Source of the DNA: Penelope pileata
Taxonomy: Eukaryota; Chordata; Aves; Galliformes; Cracidae
DNA length: 64,000 nt
Assembly (NCBI GenBank): GCA_013396635.1
Contig: WBMW01001298.1
Coordinates: 35,919 to 99,918 of the forward strand
Direction: 5' to 3'
The translations under genes and the position numbers were made by a program. This document shows positions 27,074-38,563 of this stretch, in pieces; within the stretch, counting starts at the first letter, position 1; each line of letters starts with the position of its first letter. The notes beneath the pieces were generated by a model. The model saw only the letters and a list, made by a program, of their open reading frames with translations, made no database searches and was not told where the DNA came from.

Positions 27074-27501
27074 TAGAATCATAGAATGGTTCAGGTTGGA
27101 AGGGACCTCAGAGATCATCTTGTTCCAACCCCCCTGACATGGGCAAGGACACCTCCCACTAGACCATGTTGCCCAAAGCCCCATCCAGCCTGGCCTTGAA
27201 TACTTCCAGGGAGGGGGCATCCACAACTTCTCTGGGCAACCTGTTCCAGTGTCTCACCCCCCTCACAGGGAAGAATTGCGTCCTCATATCTAGTCTAAAT
27301 CTACCCTCTTCCAGTTTATAACCGTTACCCCTTGTCCTGTCATTACCTGACCTTGTAAAAAGTCCCTCCCCAGCTTTCCAGTAGGCCCCTTCAGGTACTG
27401 GAAGGCTGCTATCAGGTCCCCCCGCAGCCTTCTCTTCTCCAGGCAGAACAGCTCCAACTCTCTCAGCCTGTCCTTGTAGGGGAGGTGCTCCAGCCCTCTG
27501 A
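27074..27501 (-). mobile_element. CR1 LINE 3' part, broken by an assembly gap
   Basis: On the minus strand the CR1 tail starts at 27074 (TAGAATCATAGAATGG on the plus strand). The 3' UTR and the C-terminal end of ORF2 follow, with a frame containing LEHLPYKDRLRELELFCLEK and RRLRGDLIAAFQYLKG, typical CR1 ORF2 end motifs. The copy has little divergence in this part. It stops at the N block, so its true 5' extent is unknown. Confidence 0.95.
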
Positions 27502-27557
27502 NNNNNNNNNNNNNNNNNNNNNNNNNNNNNNNNNNNNNNNNNNNNNNNNNNNNNNNN
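27502..27557. other. Assembly gap (56 N)
   Basis: The run of N begins inside the CR1. The right flank (TCCATTTAAAAAAAAAGAGAG) is not CR1, so the remainder of the element may be missing. Confidence 0.98.
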
Positions 27558-28564
27558 TCCATTTAAAAAAAAAGAGAGAAAACCCTAGTAAAGTATTATT
27601 TCCTAGGGAGAAATTATCAGCTTGGGATTCCTGCAATATTTTTTTTTTCTTTACTCAATTCTGTTTAGGTAACTGTGGAATTACCAGCCCCACACCACAT
27701 TTTTCAGTAGCTAGGAAGAAAAAGCAAGATTGTCTAAGCAGTGTTGATTTGGCAGAGATAGGAGGAGATATTAACAATGAATCAAACTACAAAAATATTC
27801 ATATTAATTAAGTATCTGGGCTAATAAATAGAAAATGTAGCCCAAAAAAGATAAAACTGAAATAAACATGTTTTGGAGAAATGGATAAACAAAGTTCATC
27901 TGTTGCAGCAGGATACAGTACTGGCAAAGGAATGGGATTTGACAGACTCAGAATGCTCCCCTAAGCTTTCAGTTTCAAAAGGAAGTACGCATTGTTAGGA
28001 TGGAAATTACCAGAGGAATACAAGAAATCAATAGAGCATATCACTACTATGCAAAGCTACATTCCTAACTTCTAAGAATAAAACCCCTTTGCAGACCCAC
28101 TAGGGGTGATGAGGAGAACTCACTAGGGCTTTCATCAAATTTGTCCTTAATGCACAGGAAGGCAGCGCAAAATTTTTCAGGATTTGGACAGCAGTAAAAT
28201 GTTCTTGGTGTCTCTCAAACACATTAATAAAAGAGTCTAAATTATAATAAGCTGAAAACTTCTTTTCTTTTTTTTTCCTGATAAAAAGTATTTCGGGATG
28301 GTGACATTTGTATTCCCTAACAGGATCCATCTATTTACTTGAAGGAACTAAATAACTAGTTAGTATCTTCAAAGCTAAATGGTTTGATGGTAAATTGTCA
28401 TTTCAATCATGCTACCATCTACTTTTATCCAGTGCAGGTAAAGTGATATAAGCTTGCAAAAAGGCTTTGACCTTTGTAGAACTAAGTTCAGTAAGAGAAA
28501 CAAGGAGCTCACCCGTCTATCAGATCAGCTACCTGAAACTGAGCTCTTCGCAAAAGAGCAGTGC
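27558..28564. other. Non-coding sequence, no gene seen
   Basis: AT-rich. The frames at 28100-28330 minus and around 27485-27811 plus have no known domain. Nothing else is recognised. Confidence 0.55.
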
Positions 28565-28821
28565 AGAAGGACAAGAGTGTGTAGAAGCAGAAGCAACAGA
28601 GGTTTAGACTGAAGAATCTTTCTGCCATGAGGAAAACAGAGCACTGTTACAAGTTGCCCAGATTGTGTAGTCTCCACCTATGGATGTTTTCAGGACTCAG
28701 CTAGATAAAGCCTTGAGCAGCCTGGCTAGATCTCTTGGGTACTCTGCTTTGAATAAAAGGTTGTATTAGAAACCCCCTGTGGTCTCTCCCAACCTGTGTT
28801 ATCCTGTGATATTATGATTCT
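28565..28821 (+). mobile_element. Old CR1 LINE 3' end
   Basis: From about 28565 the sequence follows the CR1 ORF2 end in diverged form. It runs from the 'ggacaagag' block through 'gcactg.taca.gttgccca' and 'tggatgttttcaggactcag' to the 3' UTR 'ggtctctcccaacctgtg', ending near ATATTATGATTCTT. The reading frame is broken. Divergence is greater than in the 27 kb copy. Confidence 0.85.
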
Positions 28822-30156
28822 TTAATTTACTATGTGGAAGAAAAAACCATGATTTTAATCTTAAGAAACAAAAAATCAAAATAGTTACAATAAAAAACAC
28901 AAAACTTTTCTGTTGTCTTTGAAACGTTTAATAACTTTTTATTTCAGCTCCTATTTCAGTAAAATCATCAATTTCCCAGAGGAATTTTTGATGCTGATAC
29001 AGCAGTAATCTTGGATTGAGGATGATCCTTTAGGAAGTTTTTGTATGATTCTTGTACAAATCATACGCGTCACAAGAAAGGACCCTAGTTTGCTGTGTGT
29101 TTTGTTAACATAGATTGGAAATGATAACTGCGCCAGAGAGCTACTAATCTTAAAGATACACAAGAGATAAAGGGAAGAAGCAGGAGTCTGACAGGGGAGC
29201 TCATCAAATTTGTGCTTTATCTTGTCTGCATAAGTTGGTGGCAAGAATCTCAGAAGTGGTAGCTTCAAAAACTGCTTTTTTCTATCTACGTCTGTTAATA
29301 CTTCAAGAAATCTGTAAGAAAACATAAATAAGAAAGCCACAGTCCAATGGCTGGAATTTTTCTTATTTTTCTTCATGTGGCCAGAGACAGGAAAAACAAG
29401 AAAATACAAGAGATCGAGATCTCTGTTTCCTGTTTTGTTTTCTCTAATGACTGTTCCATAGAACAGTTGCATTCACAAAGTGGAAAACAATGGGATATGA
29501 TGCAAACAACTTTGTAACAGAAAATACTACACTCTTTGGTCTCAAGCTGCTAAAGAGTGCTTCAGAAAAGATGACTGAAAGGATTCTACTCTAAATCCTT
29601 CTCCACCTCTTGTCTTCAGAGCAGAGCCTCCACCACAATGTCTTTCTATCTCCTGTTTGAGTTAATTGGTAAGAAAAGCAATATTATATCTGTATTAGAG
29701 CAAGTTGTTAGAGCAAGTTAGTCACATTCAAAGGATTATTCAAGTAGATAGGAAACTGTGGACTAATGTCATATTTTAATACCTTGGGATAGTTTTTGTG
29801 TATTTTGGATGTACTAAGGTAGCTAAACACGTATATGAAAATACTTTTTGCATTATATTTGTTTAGCTAATCCAAGTACATGACTAATACTTTTGACAGT
29901 GCACAGGTGGGCAATCATTTATCAACAGATACAAGCAAAGTGTGAAGTGTCTGACAGAGCTGTACAAATAAATTGGTCATTTTCTTGCAGAAGTTTCCAA
30001 CTTGCCTTTGCACCTTAGTCAATGAAGTTGTCAATGATTAAATGTGTTGATTTGTCTACTTTTTTATAACATCTTTACTCATATAAAAATCATGTATACC
30101 TTGCATATCATATTATTCGCTAAAAGACTTTCTTTTCCTGCAGGAAATGTTATCTG

Positions 30157-30158
<2 letters not shown>
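28822..30158. other. Non-coding sequence with one longer unassigned open frame
   Basis: The minus-strand frame at 28951-29472 (173 codons) is the longest uninterrupted frame in the window. Its product is basic and Ser/Leu/Phe-rich with no domain, signal peptide or motif that I recognise. There is no identifiable splice or promoter context. A frame of this length can occur by chance in 64 kb of AT-rich DNA, so it is not called as a gene. Confidence 0.4.
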
Positions 30159-30199
<41 letters not shown>

Positions 30200-30201
30200 C
30201 C

Positions 30202-30266
<65 letters not shown>
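30159..30266. repeat. Compound tetranucleotide microsatellite (ATCT)10 / (GTCT)16
   Basis: Ten perfect ATCT units (30159-30198), an ACCT transition unit, then sixteen perfect GTCT units (30203-30266). The plus-strand frame with repeating YLSI and CLSV residues is only the translation of this array. Confidence 0.97.
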
Positions 30267-32473
30267 TTCTATTTACTTCAAATTCTGGGGAAATAAAAGG
30301 AAATTGAATGGAAGAGTAATTTAAATAGCAAGTGTCTTAGAATTAAACAATGCCCATCACTACTTGTCACAGGAGTTCAGATGTACTATACTACTACTTC
30401 CAGCTCTGTCATGTTAACAAAGTCTATCAGAAGTTTTCATTCACTTCCCTTTCTTACCACATTCTACTGAATATTTAGATATAAATCCTACTTCCACCAC
30501 ATATTCCTTCGATATACTTCTCTTCAGTATTTGTTTAAGGGTTAGCTTAGGTAGAGTCTACAATCAGCATACTGAATAAATCTCATTTCTTGGATTCTAT
30601 CTCTGAAACATACACGGTAAAAAAAGCTTAAGTGTCTAATTTAGGGGCTTGAAGTGCACCCCAAGGACCACTTGCCTGAAGGTATGTTTTAAATGCTTAC
30701 ACTCTGTATTAGATCCAGCTCTAATACTTGGGGTTAAGAAAACCTCTAAGCTACAGGATGTCTTAAACTTAGGCATTGCAATGCTGAACCTCAGTTCCTG
30801 CTGTGAATCTAGTCTCAGGAGAATAAATGATCTTTTGAACCCAAATCTTCCAAGCTGTGTTGTAGAAAGCCCATTCTCAGCACAAAGTGTATCAGAATTG
30901 AGATAAGAATAAATCTGTTTCTATGAATAAAACTAACAGTTTATGAGGAATACTGGAGCACTCTTGCTGTAATACATAGTTTCATAAACAGTTTCATGGT
31001 CTTACTAGAAGGCACCACAGGGAGATGATAACCAATTTTCAGCAATCATGATGGAATTACAAAGCAGTAACATCTTCACAGATCTCATCTTTCTTTGATA
31101 AAAGAAATTGTTTATTTAGAAAAGAAATTAAACCCAATAGGATTAATCCCAAACTCATGAATTCAGGGAATGAAGAAATTTGAATTTTGAGTCTTTAAAA
31201 GTAGATAAAGCTCTGGGAATCTGTCTTCCTCTATCTACAACAAGCAATTGACCTGTGGTAAAATAGTTTTCAGAGACAGTGATAACCAAGTCAAAAGCAT
31301 GAAAAAATGTTCAAATCTTCTTGGAGCTGAATAATGAAGCCAGTTCAGGCTACAGTCACTATGAAAGAGGAACTCCACAGTCCTCCACAAAGGAGGACTG
31401 GGACTCTCCCTGGGACTCATGGGACTGAATAAGATCTCCTTGTATGAGCTGACCAGCCTTTTCTTGACCTTTTATTGACCAGTCTTGCTTTGGACAATTT
31501 TGCATGTGTTCCATCTTATTGTGATGTCTCTTCATCCATTTCCATTGCTCTTCTGATGGGAGGTCAGTTTGTCTACGTTTGTGCTTATGGGAGAAAAGAC
31601 AAGAACTTTTGAAACACAAGATGCTACATTTTACACACCTCATTTAAGGGCTCACATTCACAATGAAATAATCACAGTAATTTGGTAAGGAAATTTCACA
31701 TTTCTGGGATGATAGCACAATTCAGACCTACTGCAAAGGCATAGTCACAAGACTTGTCTTAGTCTTCTTTTGCTTTCACACACTTCCCTGATCATTACTG
31801 AAGGTGTAATTCCTTAAGAACAGTGGAATGTTTTCCACAGGTGCAACTTTTCTTATTGTTTGTGTGTGTTTGTGCGCTCCAGCACCTGAGCAACAAGGGA
31901 AGTTTATATTTTCTACATTTCAGGATTGACATAATGCCCCGAGTGCTACCTTTTTTATACACTGTTTTGTTTGAAATTGATCCTGCAGCCATTATATAAA
32001 ATCCCTTCTGTTCTTCATCTTTCTCTCTCCCTTACTTTCCTCCAAATCTCTATATCAATTTCAATATATAAAAACAAATGAGCAAAAAAAATCAACAATT
32101 TCATAAATGAGAACAAAAACCATCACAGGCATTCAAAACATGACCATCATGTTTCAGAGCTCCTAAAATCCTTCTTAAATCCTCTCTTGGATAAATTTTC
32201 AATCGTATTGGTGTGATTTTTTTTTTTAATTTCTTTTTGCCTCTTGAAGTGTGGCTTGATATTTTCATATACTCCATATGTGACTATGTAGTAAGAATCT
32301 TTTTTCTCTCCTTAAGATGGCTTCCCACGGCAAAGAAGTGTCTACCAAGCTGTCACAATTATTATGATCATTAAATGTGTGCCTCTCATCTATTTTAATT
32401 CACATCCTCGAAAATTTCTGATATTTTACTGGGCCAAATTCTTTAGAGATTAAAATTAGTCTATGAAAGATTT
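30267..32473. other. Non-coding sequence, no gene seen
   Basis: About 2.2 kb, AT-rich. The frames at 30649-30906 plus and 31359-31643 minus have no known domain. A T-run lies at 32218-32226. Confidence 0.55.
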
Positions 32474-34735
32474 AGAATCATAGAATTCTTGGAGTTGGAA
32501 GGGACCTTTAAAGGTCATCTAGTCCAACTCCCCTGCAATGGTCAGGGACATCTACAGCTAGATCAGAGTGCTCAGAGCCCAGTCCAGCATGATCTTAAAT
32601 GTCTTCAGGGACAGGCCTTCCATCACCTCTCTGGACAACCTGTTCCAGTGCTTCACCGCTCTTATTGTAAAAAACTTTTTCCCTATATCCAATCTAAATC
32701 TCTTCTTTTTTGGTTTGAAACCATTTCCCCTTATCCTATCACAACAGATCCTGCTAAAGAGTCTGTCCCCCTCTTTCTTGTAGCCTCCCTTTAGATACTG
32801 AAAGGCTGCTATCAGGTCACCTCAGAGCTTTCTCTTCTCCAGGCTGAACAGCTCCAGCTCTCTCAGGCTGTCCGCGTAGGGGAGGTGTTCCATCCCTTGA
32901 ATCATTTTAGTGGGCCTCCTCTGGATGCACTACAAGTCCATGTCTCTCCTGTGCTGAGGACTCCACATCTGAACACAGTACTCCACGTGAGGTCTCACCA
33001 GCACAGAGCAGAGGGATAGGATCACCTCCCTCTACCTGCTGGCCACACTTTTTTTGATGCAGCCCAGGTTACTTTTGGTTTTCTGGGCTGTAAGAGGACA
33101 TTGCTGGCTCATGTCCAGCTTGCCATCTACCAGAACCTCCAAGTCCTTTTTGGCAGGGCTGTGCTCCATCCTTCCATCTGCCAGCTTGTTTTGATAGCAA
33201 GGGTTGCCACAGCCCAGGTGCAAGACCTTGCACTTGGATTTGTTGAATCTCATGAGGTTCTCCTGTGCCCACTGCTCATGCCTGTCTAGGTCTCTCTGGA
33301 TAGCATCCTGTCCCTCAGGCATATCAATTACAACACACAGCTTGGTATCATCTGCAAACTTGTTGAGGGTGCACTTGATCTCACTGTCGACGTAAGTGAT
33401 GAAGATATTGAAGAGTATCGGTCTCAGCACTCACACCTGAGGAACTCCACCCATCACCAATCTCCATCCAGACATTGAGCTATTGACCATCACTCTCTGG
33501 ATTCGACCTTGCGGCCAGTTGCTTGTCCATCAAACAGTCCACCCATCAAATCCGTATCTTTTGAATTTGGAGAGAAGGATGTCATGGGAGACTGTGTAAA
33601 AGGCTTTACTGAAGTCCAGATATACAAAATCAGTGGCTCTTCCATTCTCCACTGATGCAGTCACACCATGATAGAAGGTCACTAGTTTGGTCAGGCAGGA
33701 TTTGCCTTTGGTGAAACCATGCTGGTTGTCTCATATCACCTCCCTCTCTTCTACATGCCTTAACGTGCTTCCAGGAGAATATGCTCCATATCTTTCCCAG
33801 CAAAGAGGTGAGGCTGACAGGTCAGTAGTTCCCTGGGTCATCTTTTCTACCATTCTTAAAAATGGATGTGATATTGCTTCTTTTCCAGTCACCAGAGACT
33901 TCATCTGACCACCATGACTTTTCAAATATCATTGAGAGTGACTTGGCGACTACATCAGCCAATTGTCTCAGGACACTGGGATGGTTTTCACAAGGACCCA
34001 TAGACTTGTGGATGTTCAGGTTCCTCAGGTGGTCACGAGCCTGATCTTCACTCACAGTGGGAGGGACATTGCTTCCCCTCCTCCAGAACCTTTTGTTTAA
34101 GGGTTGGGTGACAAGCAACTGTCAGAGAAGACAGAGGAAAAAAAGTTCCTGAGTACCTCAGCCTTCTTCTTTTCTGTTGTTGTCAGCCTGCCTGTGTTGC
34201 TCACTAGGGGGGGTACACCTTCTTGGACTTCCGTTTTCTGGTTAAGGTACCTATAGAAGCCTTTCTTGTTCCTCTTGGCATCCCTTGCCAAGCTTAGTTC
34301 TAGCTGGGCCTTGGCTTTCCTGACCCCATCGCAACACAGCCTAGCAGCTTCCTTATACTCTTCCCATAGTAGTCCCTGGTTCCACTGCCTGGGCATTTTC
34401 TTCTTGCTCTCCAGTTTGACCAGTAGGTCCCAGTTCAGGCACACCAATCTCTTGTCCTCCTTTCCTGACTTCCTACACCTGGGGATGGAGAGCTCTTGTG
34501 CCCCGAGGAAAGCTTCCTTAAAGATCTGCCAGCTCAGTTCTGCTCCCTTGTCCATGAGGACTGTTTCCCAGGGGGTTTTGTTAACTAACTCCCTGAAGAG
34601 CTAAAAGTTAACTTTCCTAAAATGTAGCATTCTTATTCTACTCTGTGACTGTTTGATACCCCTCAGGAGTGTGAACTTCATCATTTACTTGATGTCTTAT
34701 TGTTTGTGATCATCCCTGAAATCAATTGCCTCTGT
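32474..34735 (-). mobile_element. 5'-truncated CR1 LINE (about 2.26 kb)
   Basis: This is the longest CR1 copy in the window, in minus orientation. Its 3' tail lies at 32474 (AGAATCATAGAATTCTTGG on the plus strand). Reading leftward on the plus strand from 34735, it covers the endonuclease-to-RT linker, the RT domain, the C-terminal domain and the 3' UTR. The endonuclease and ORF1 are missing, as expected from 5' truncation during target-primed reverse transcription. The copy is degenerate, with frameshifts and stops. An autonomous CR1 is about 4.5 kb, so roughly half is present. Confidence 0.96.
33032..34555 (-). pseudogene. Broken CR1 ORF2 (RT and linker) remnant
   Basis: In an intact CR1 this ORF encodes the enzyme that nicks the target and copies element RNA. 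Three frames carry it in order: 34555-34097 (linker, with KAKAQLELSLARDAKRNKKG), 34118-33822 (start of RT, ending DDPGNY) and 33430-33032 (RT palm and thumb). The last has PILFNIF followed by FADDTK at residues 25-30, where FADD stands in for the RT catalytic YxDD box near 33347-33358. The frames differ in phase and stops fall between 33822 and 33430, so no full protein can be made. Family assignment is firm; the subfamily is not determined. Confidence 0.93.
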
Positions 34736-36020
34736 GGTTTTATGAGTACACTGGAAAAAGCCCTAGAGATTTGAAGAACTTAAATCTATATGCATAAACT
34801 TATATGAACTGCATTTAGACCACCAAAATAAAGTATTCTACAGGAAATTCTTCAACACAAAGAAATTATTTTGTCATAAGCTTATTCTTTCACTGTGATG
34901 ATGTATCTTAAAATAAAAGTTATATTTATTTATACCTTAAGCATCCTGAATATGCAAGACAATTGAATAAATTCTTCCAGTATGACAGGATTAAAGCTGT
35001 TAAGCAATCTTCTGTAATAAAATTGATATACCTGAAATCCTATGAAAATCATGTGAATCAAAAAATATGCCTCTGTTATTTTCAAAACCATAAAATATTT
35101 ACAAATTAAATTCAAGTAGCTGAACATCAGAGCAAAATCAATTATATAACTTAAAAATGCAATCTGGTATTACATATTTTATTCACCTCATTGAATTTTC
35201 CTTCATTCTTAGTCTTACAGTTCATTCTGAAAGTCCCATTGACTCTCACAGGAATTGTATTTACATGGTAGGTTTGTATAAACCTTTGATTGTGTCAGTA
35301 CCTGATCTCAATTGATCAAATCTTGTTATTAATCAGGCAGACATATTTTCAGTGGGTGAATAAGTAAAGCCAAAGGACAGGCCAGAAGAAGCCACTTCAG
35401 CCAAAAGGCACGTTCTAGACAGAATTTTCATCATTCTTCTGTCTTTGTGTGTTTTCCTCTATTAAATGAAATGTGTTGAGGCTTAGACAATTTTGACTGC
35501 TAAATTGACACTGCTAAAGAAATTGAGATTCTAAAGACTAACAAAAAATGTATATTTAACTGGAAGATATTGCATACATTACAACCATAAGGTAGTTTTT
35601 TATTCAGGCAACTGTCTTTATTTGTATTTTTTTTTGTATTTTGTATTTTTTATTTTTATTTCTTGTATGGATTGAACTGAAAATTGCTTTGAAATATAAT
35701 GAAATATTTATTTTACTAATTTTCACATTGATCTCAATCTCTCATATTTTAAAAAAATACTGTTTTACATCCAGAACATTTTATGTGCTCAGTGATGTCT
35801 CAATCCTTCATTTACATTGCCAGAAATTATTTGAATTAATAACAGAGAAGAATAATTTTGAAAAATGTCCCTAACAAAATTATTTTTTTCAAAGCTTTCA
35901 CCTACATTTAAAAATGAATAATTCACCACCAACTATGAAAAATAGAGAAATGCAATTATTCAGACCTTAAAGTAATTTAGCTGGTTTGACTAAAAATGTA
36001 TTCTTACCTTGAAATTTGTG
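34736..36020. other. AT-rich non-coding sequence, no gene seen
   Basis: A very AT-rich 1.3 kb, with T-rich sequence at about 35619-35662. No gene or transposon is recognised. Confidence 0.6.
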
Positions 36021-36571
36021 GGCTGTTCCAAAAGTAATGCCTCCTATGTTACTATGTTGGCCCATGACATCAGAGGTGGATGGTGCAGGTATGGCAGTAG
36101 AGGTTGAACCTTTCCACCAATACTCAGTTCTGATTTGTTGCTGTACAACAGATGACAGCAGAGTGGCAGTCTGGCTAAATGGCATCTTATATGGAAGTTC
36201 ATATGAAGCAAAAGTGTGGAACTGAATTCCTCCACGTGAAAAAATTGTCCCTGTTAACATTCATCAGTGTTTGCTGAACTTTTATGGACACCAAACAGCA
36301 GACGTGAGCACAGTGAAGCAGTGGCTGGTGATCAGTGGCAACAGTGATGTGAAAGACAAGCCATGTTCTAGACAGCCATGCAGAATTTTAGGAGCGCAGC
36401 ATGCAGGCTTTTGTTCACTGTTGGCAAAAATGCATAGCTAATACTGGTGACTATGTTGAAAAACAGTGTTTTGTAGCTGAGAATTTGCTCTATCAATCAG
36501 TGTTATTGTGCTCCTTGTATCTGTTATAGTTTCCATGGAAATAAATAGGAGGCATTACTTTCAGAGCAACC
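36021..36571 (+). mobile_element. Galluhop-type mariner, internally deleted (551 bp)
   Basis: The ends form 27-bp terminal inverted repeats. The left end begins GGCTGTTCCAAAAGTAATGC. The reverse complement of the right end begins GGTTGCTCTGAAAGTAATGC, and both continue CTCCTAT. The 17-base inner part AAAGTAATGCCTCCTAT is identical at the two ends. The right flank begins TA, the mariner target site; the left flank is TG, probably a decayed TA. Autonomous mariners of this group are about 1.2 to 1.3 kb, so more than half of the interior is missing. The element can only have moved with transposase supplied in trans. Confidence 0.92.
36205..36530 (+). pseudogene. Mariner transposase remnant, catalytic core deleted
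   Basis: Between the inverted repeats the plus strand retains the start and the end of a mariner transposase. At about 36225-36365 it reads IPPREKIVPVNIHQCLLNFY followed by a DVSTVKQW-like stretch and SDVKDKP, which is the N-terminal helix-turn-helix DNA-binding part. At about 36418-36530 it reads WQKCIANTGDYVEKQCF and then a VLLCSLYLL-like ending, the C terminus. The region that would hold the catalytic DD34D triad is absent, and an in-frame stop precedes the first part. It is clearly non-functional. Confidence 0.85.
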
Positions 36572-36913
36572 TAATCCCTGAGTAAGAATGAAATTTTGTC
36601 CCATTTTGCTCACATTAATACTGATAATGCATGTTTCCTAAAGAATAAAATAAGCTGTTTTATAAAACCTGGAGGTTTTGATCTCGTGTATTTTTAAAGG
36701 CACTTCTAAGAGTGGAAGTTCTTTGTGTTGGGCTTATATGGGTGTACAAGTTGTTTGGTCTAAATAGTGAGCTTATGGTGTTGAAGTTTTGCCAACTCCG
36801 TTTGAATTCTGTATATTTCAAAATGTCCACTTCTGTAGTAGTATCAAATTAATGAGCCACATTAAATTGCAGACTTTAGGGTAGTTCTATCTGTTACTAA
36901 TTCTATTTTTATG
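36572..36913. other. Non-coding sequence, nothing recognised
   Basis: AT-rich sequence between the mariner element and the duplicated locus. Confidence 0.6.
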
Positions 36914-38519
36914 GACACAATCAGAAAGTTTTATTTCTAATAGGTTTCATATACAAATTACTTACAAATGAAAATTATCTAAGTACTGATTTTACAATGT
37001 CTTTAACAAGTCAGGAATAAAGAATTGTTTTAAAGAAACAGCCTCTCTTAGGAATTGTCTTTTACAGCTATTTATACAGATTCTAGACTGATGAAGACTT
37101 GACTTAGTTATGTGGAGATTATATTTGTACAAAAGGTGGCCAACAGTGAAGCAGTACACATATATCATAAGCTATTCTTAATTTTTCTTGCATTTCTGTT
37201 CTGGGTCCTTTGGCTAATGAAATATGAATGTCTCAAAGTGCATGTAATATTCTATCCTATTCTTAAGGTCAATTGTATTCGATATAAAAAAGATACTTTT
37301 TTTTTAAAAAGACTATGAAACGAACATACTTTTATAACAGCAAAGCATTTAAATCACGTTTTTTAAAAAGATTTTTTCAGACACTATAAACTTAAAAATA
37401 TTCTGTCGGAATGAAAGAGATCACGAATTGGATAGACAAAGCTTACATTTATAGCCAAGTGACATTCTTGTAATGAATACTTCAGTACTACAGAATAGAT
37501 TTTGACAGATTAAATAAAGTAGCAGAATATTTATAATTTGTCATCCTCAAATTGTAACAAGAAATATCTGATTAGTTCTGAAACAGTAAGAATACAAGAA
37601 ACTTACATACTCAAAGAGGTTTTGTGTCTGAATTTATATCTTAATAAAGCAAACAGAATTTTCTGCTTTATTTTTCCTGCTTGACAATCAACTGTTTATG
37701 TTTGCATGGTGATTTTGTCTGTCCATGTCTGAAGACCATATTTGTGTCTAAGAATGACCAATTAGGACATAAACCAATACTTATTTAAATGACTCAGGAT
37801 GTTCTACTTTAGTTCACACGTAGAAAGAGATATTTAAAGGGGAGACTGTTACATTGGTTGCAAGATATGAATGTCTCATGGCTCAGGAGATTTTACAAGG
37901 ATTTGATCTTCACCACTGCAGCTGTCCTTGGATTCACTGAGTTTATGCATCTGTGGCATTGATCTTCAGCAGCATTTCAGAATCTTATGTGCATTCTTGG
38001 AAAATGTTGTGTTGGATGTCCAAATACTTACCTCTTGCAGGATCTCTTCAAGCTTTGTTGATGTTAAATGAGTGTCAGAACTCTTGTTTGGTCAGTGTTC
38101 TTCTTCCGTATGCTTATTTGATTGTCATGCTCTTTGCCGTAGCATTTGTCTTTAAGCAAGGAAGAAGTAGCAGAGAGCTTTTCATTGGAATGTGTATTTT
38201 AAGACACAGCTTTGGCTGAAATGCTGTTCAGTTTTGTTCATTTGGAGGGCTTGGAGCAAGGATGTTCAATGAGAAGACACTGAAAGAAAAAGTGCTCTTA
38301 CAAAACATTCTCAGGAGGTGTGCACAAAGCTATTTAGCAGCATATATTTATAGGCAGTCAGGGTGGTAAATTGTATTCAATATGTATGCAACAGTCATAT
38401 AGAGGATTTAAAGATAGACAAACTAATTTGCTTGTCAATAGTTTTTTTTCTTTGAAATGTGAATCTTTTTCTACTCTTTTTTTTTTAAACCTTTTTACTG
38501 GTGAGTGGTATTTTAGTTA
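36914..38519. repeat. Duplicated locus, copy 1 (1,606 bp)
   Basis: The sequence GACACAATCAGAAAG... to ...GGTATTTTAGTTA recurs downstream in two overlapping pieces. 36914-37561 matches 38564-39211 (offset 1,650) and 37351-38519 matches 39213-40381 (offset 1,862). Two substitutions were seen by eye: 37279 T against 38929 C, and 38174 A against 40036 C. The small frames in it (37112-37318 and 37953-38219) therefore also appear twice and have no known domain. This pattern fits overlapping contigs from two haplotypes. Confidence 0.95.
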
Positions 38520-38563
38520 NNNNNNNNNNNNNNNNNNNNNNNNNNNNNNNNNNNNNNNNNNNN
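38520..38563. other. Assembly gap (44 N)
   Basis: The run of N separates copy 1 from copy 2 of the duplicated locus. Because the flanks overlap, the real gap size is probably zero or negative. Confidence 0.98.

Noticed and set aside
30044..30307. Plus-strand frame with repeating YLSI and CLSV residues
   Set aside because: It is a product of the ATCT/GTCT microsatellite, not a protein.
32489..34604. Plus-strand open frames over the 32-34 kb CR1
   Set aside because: They are antisense shadows of the minus-strand CR1 ORF2.
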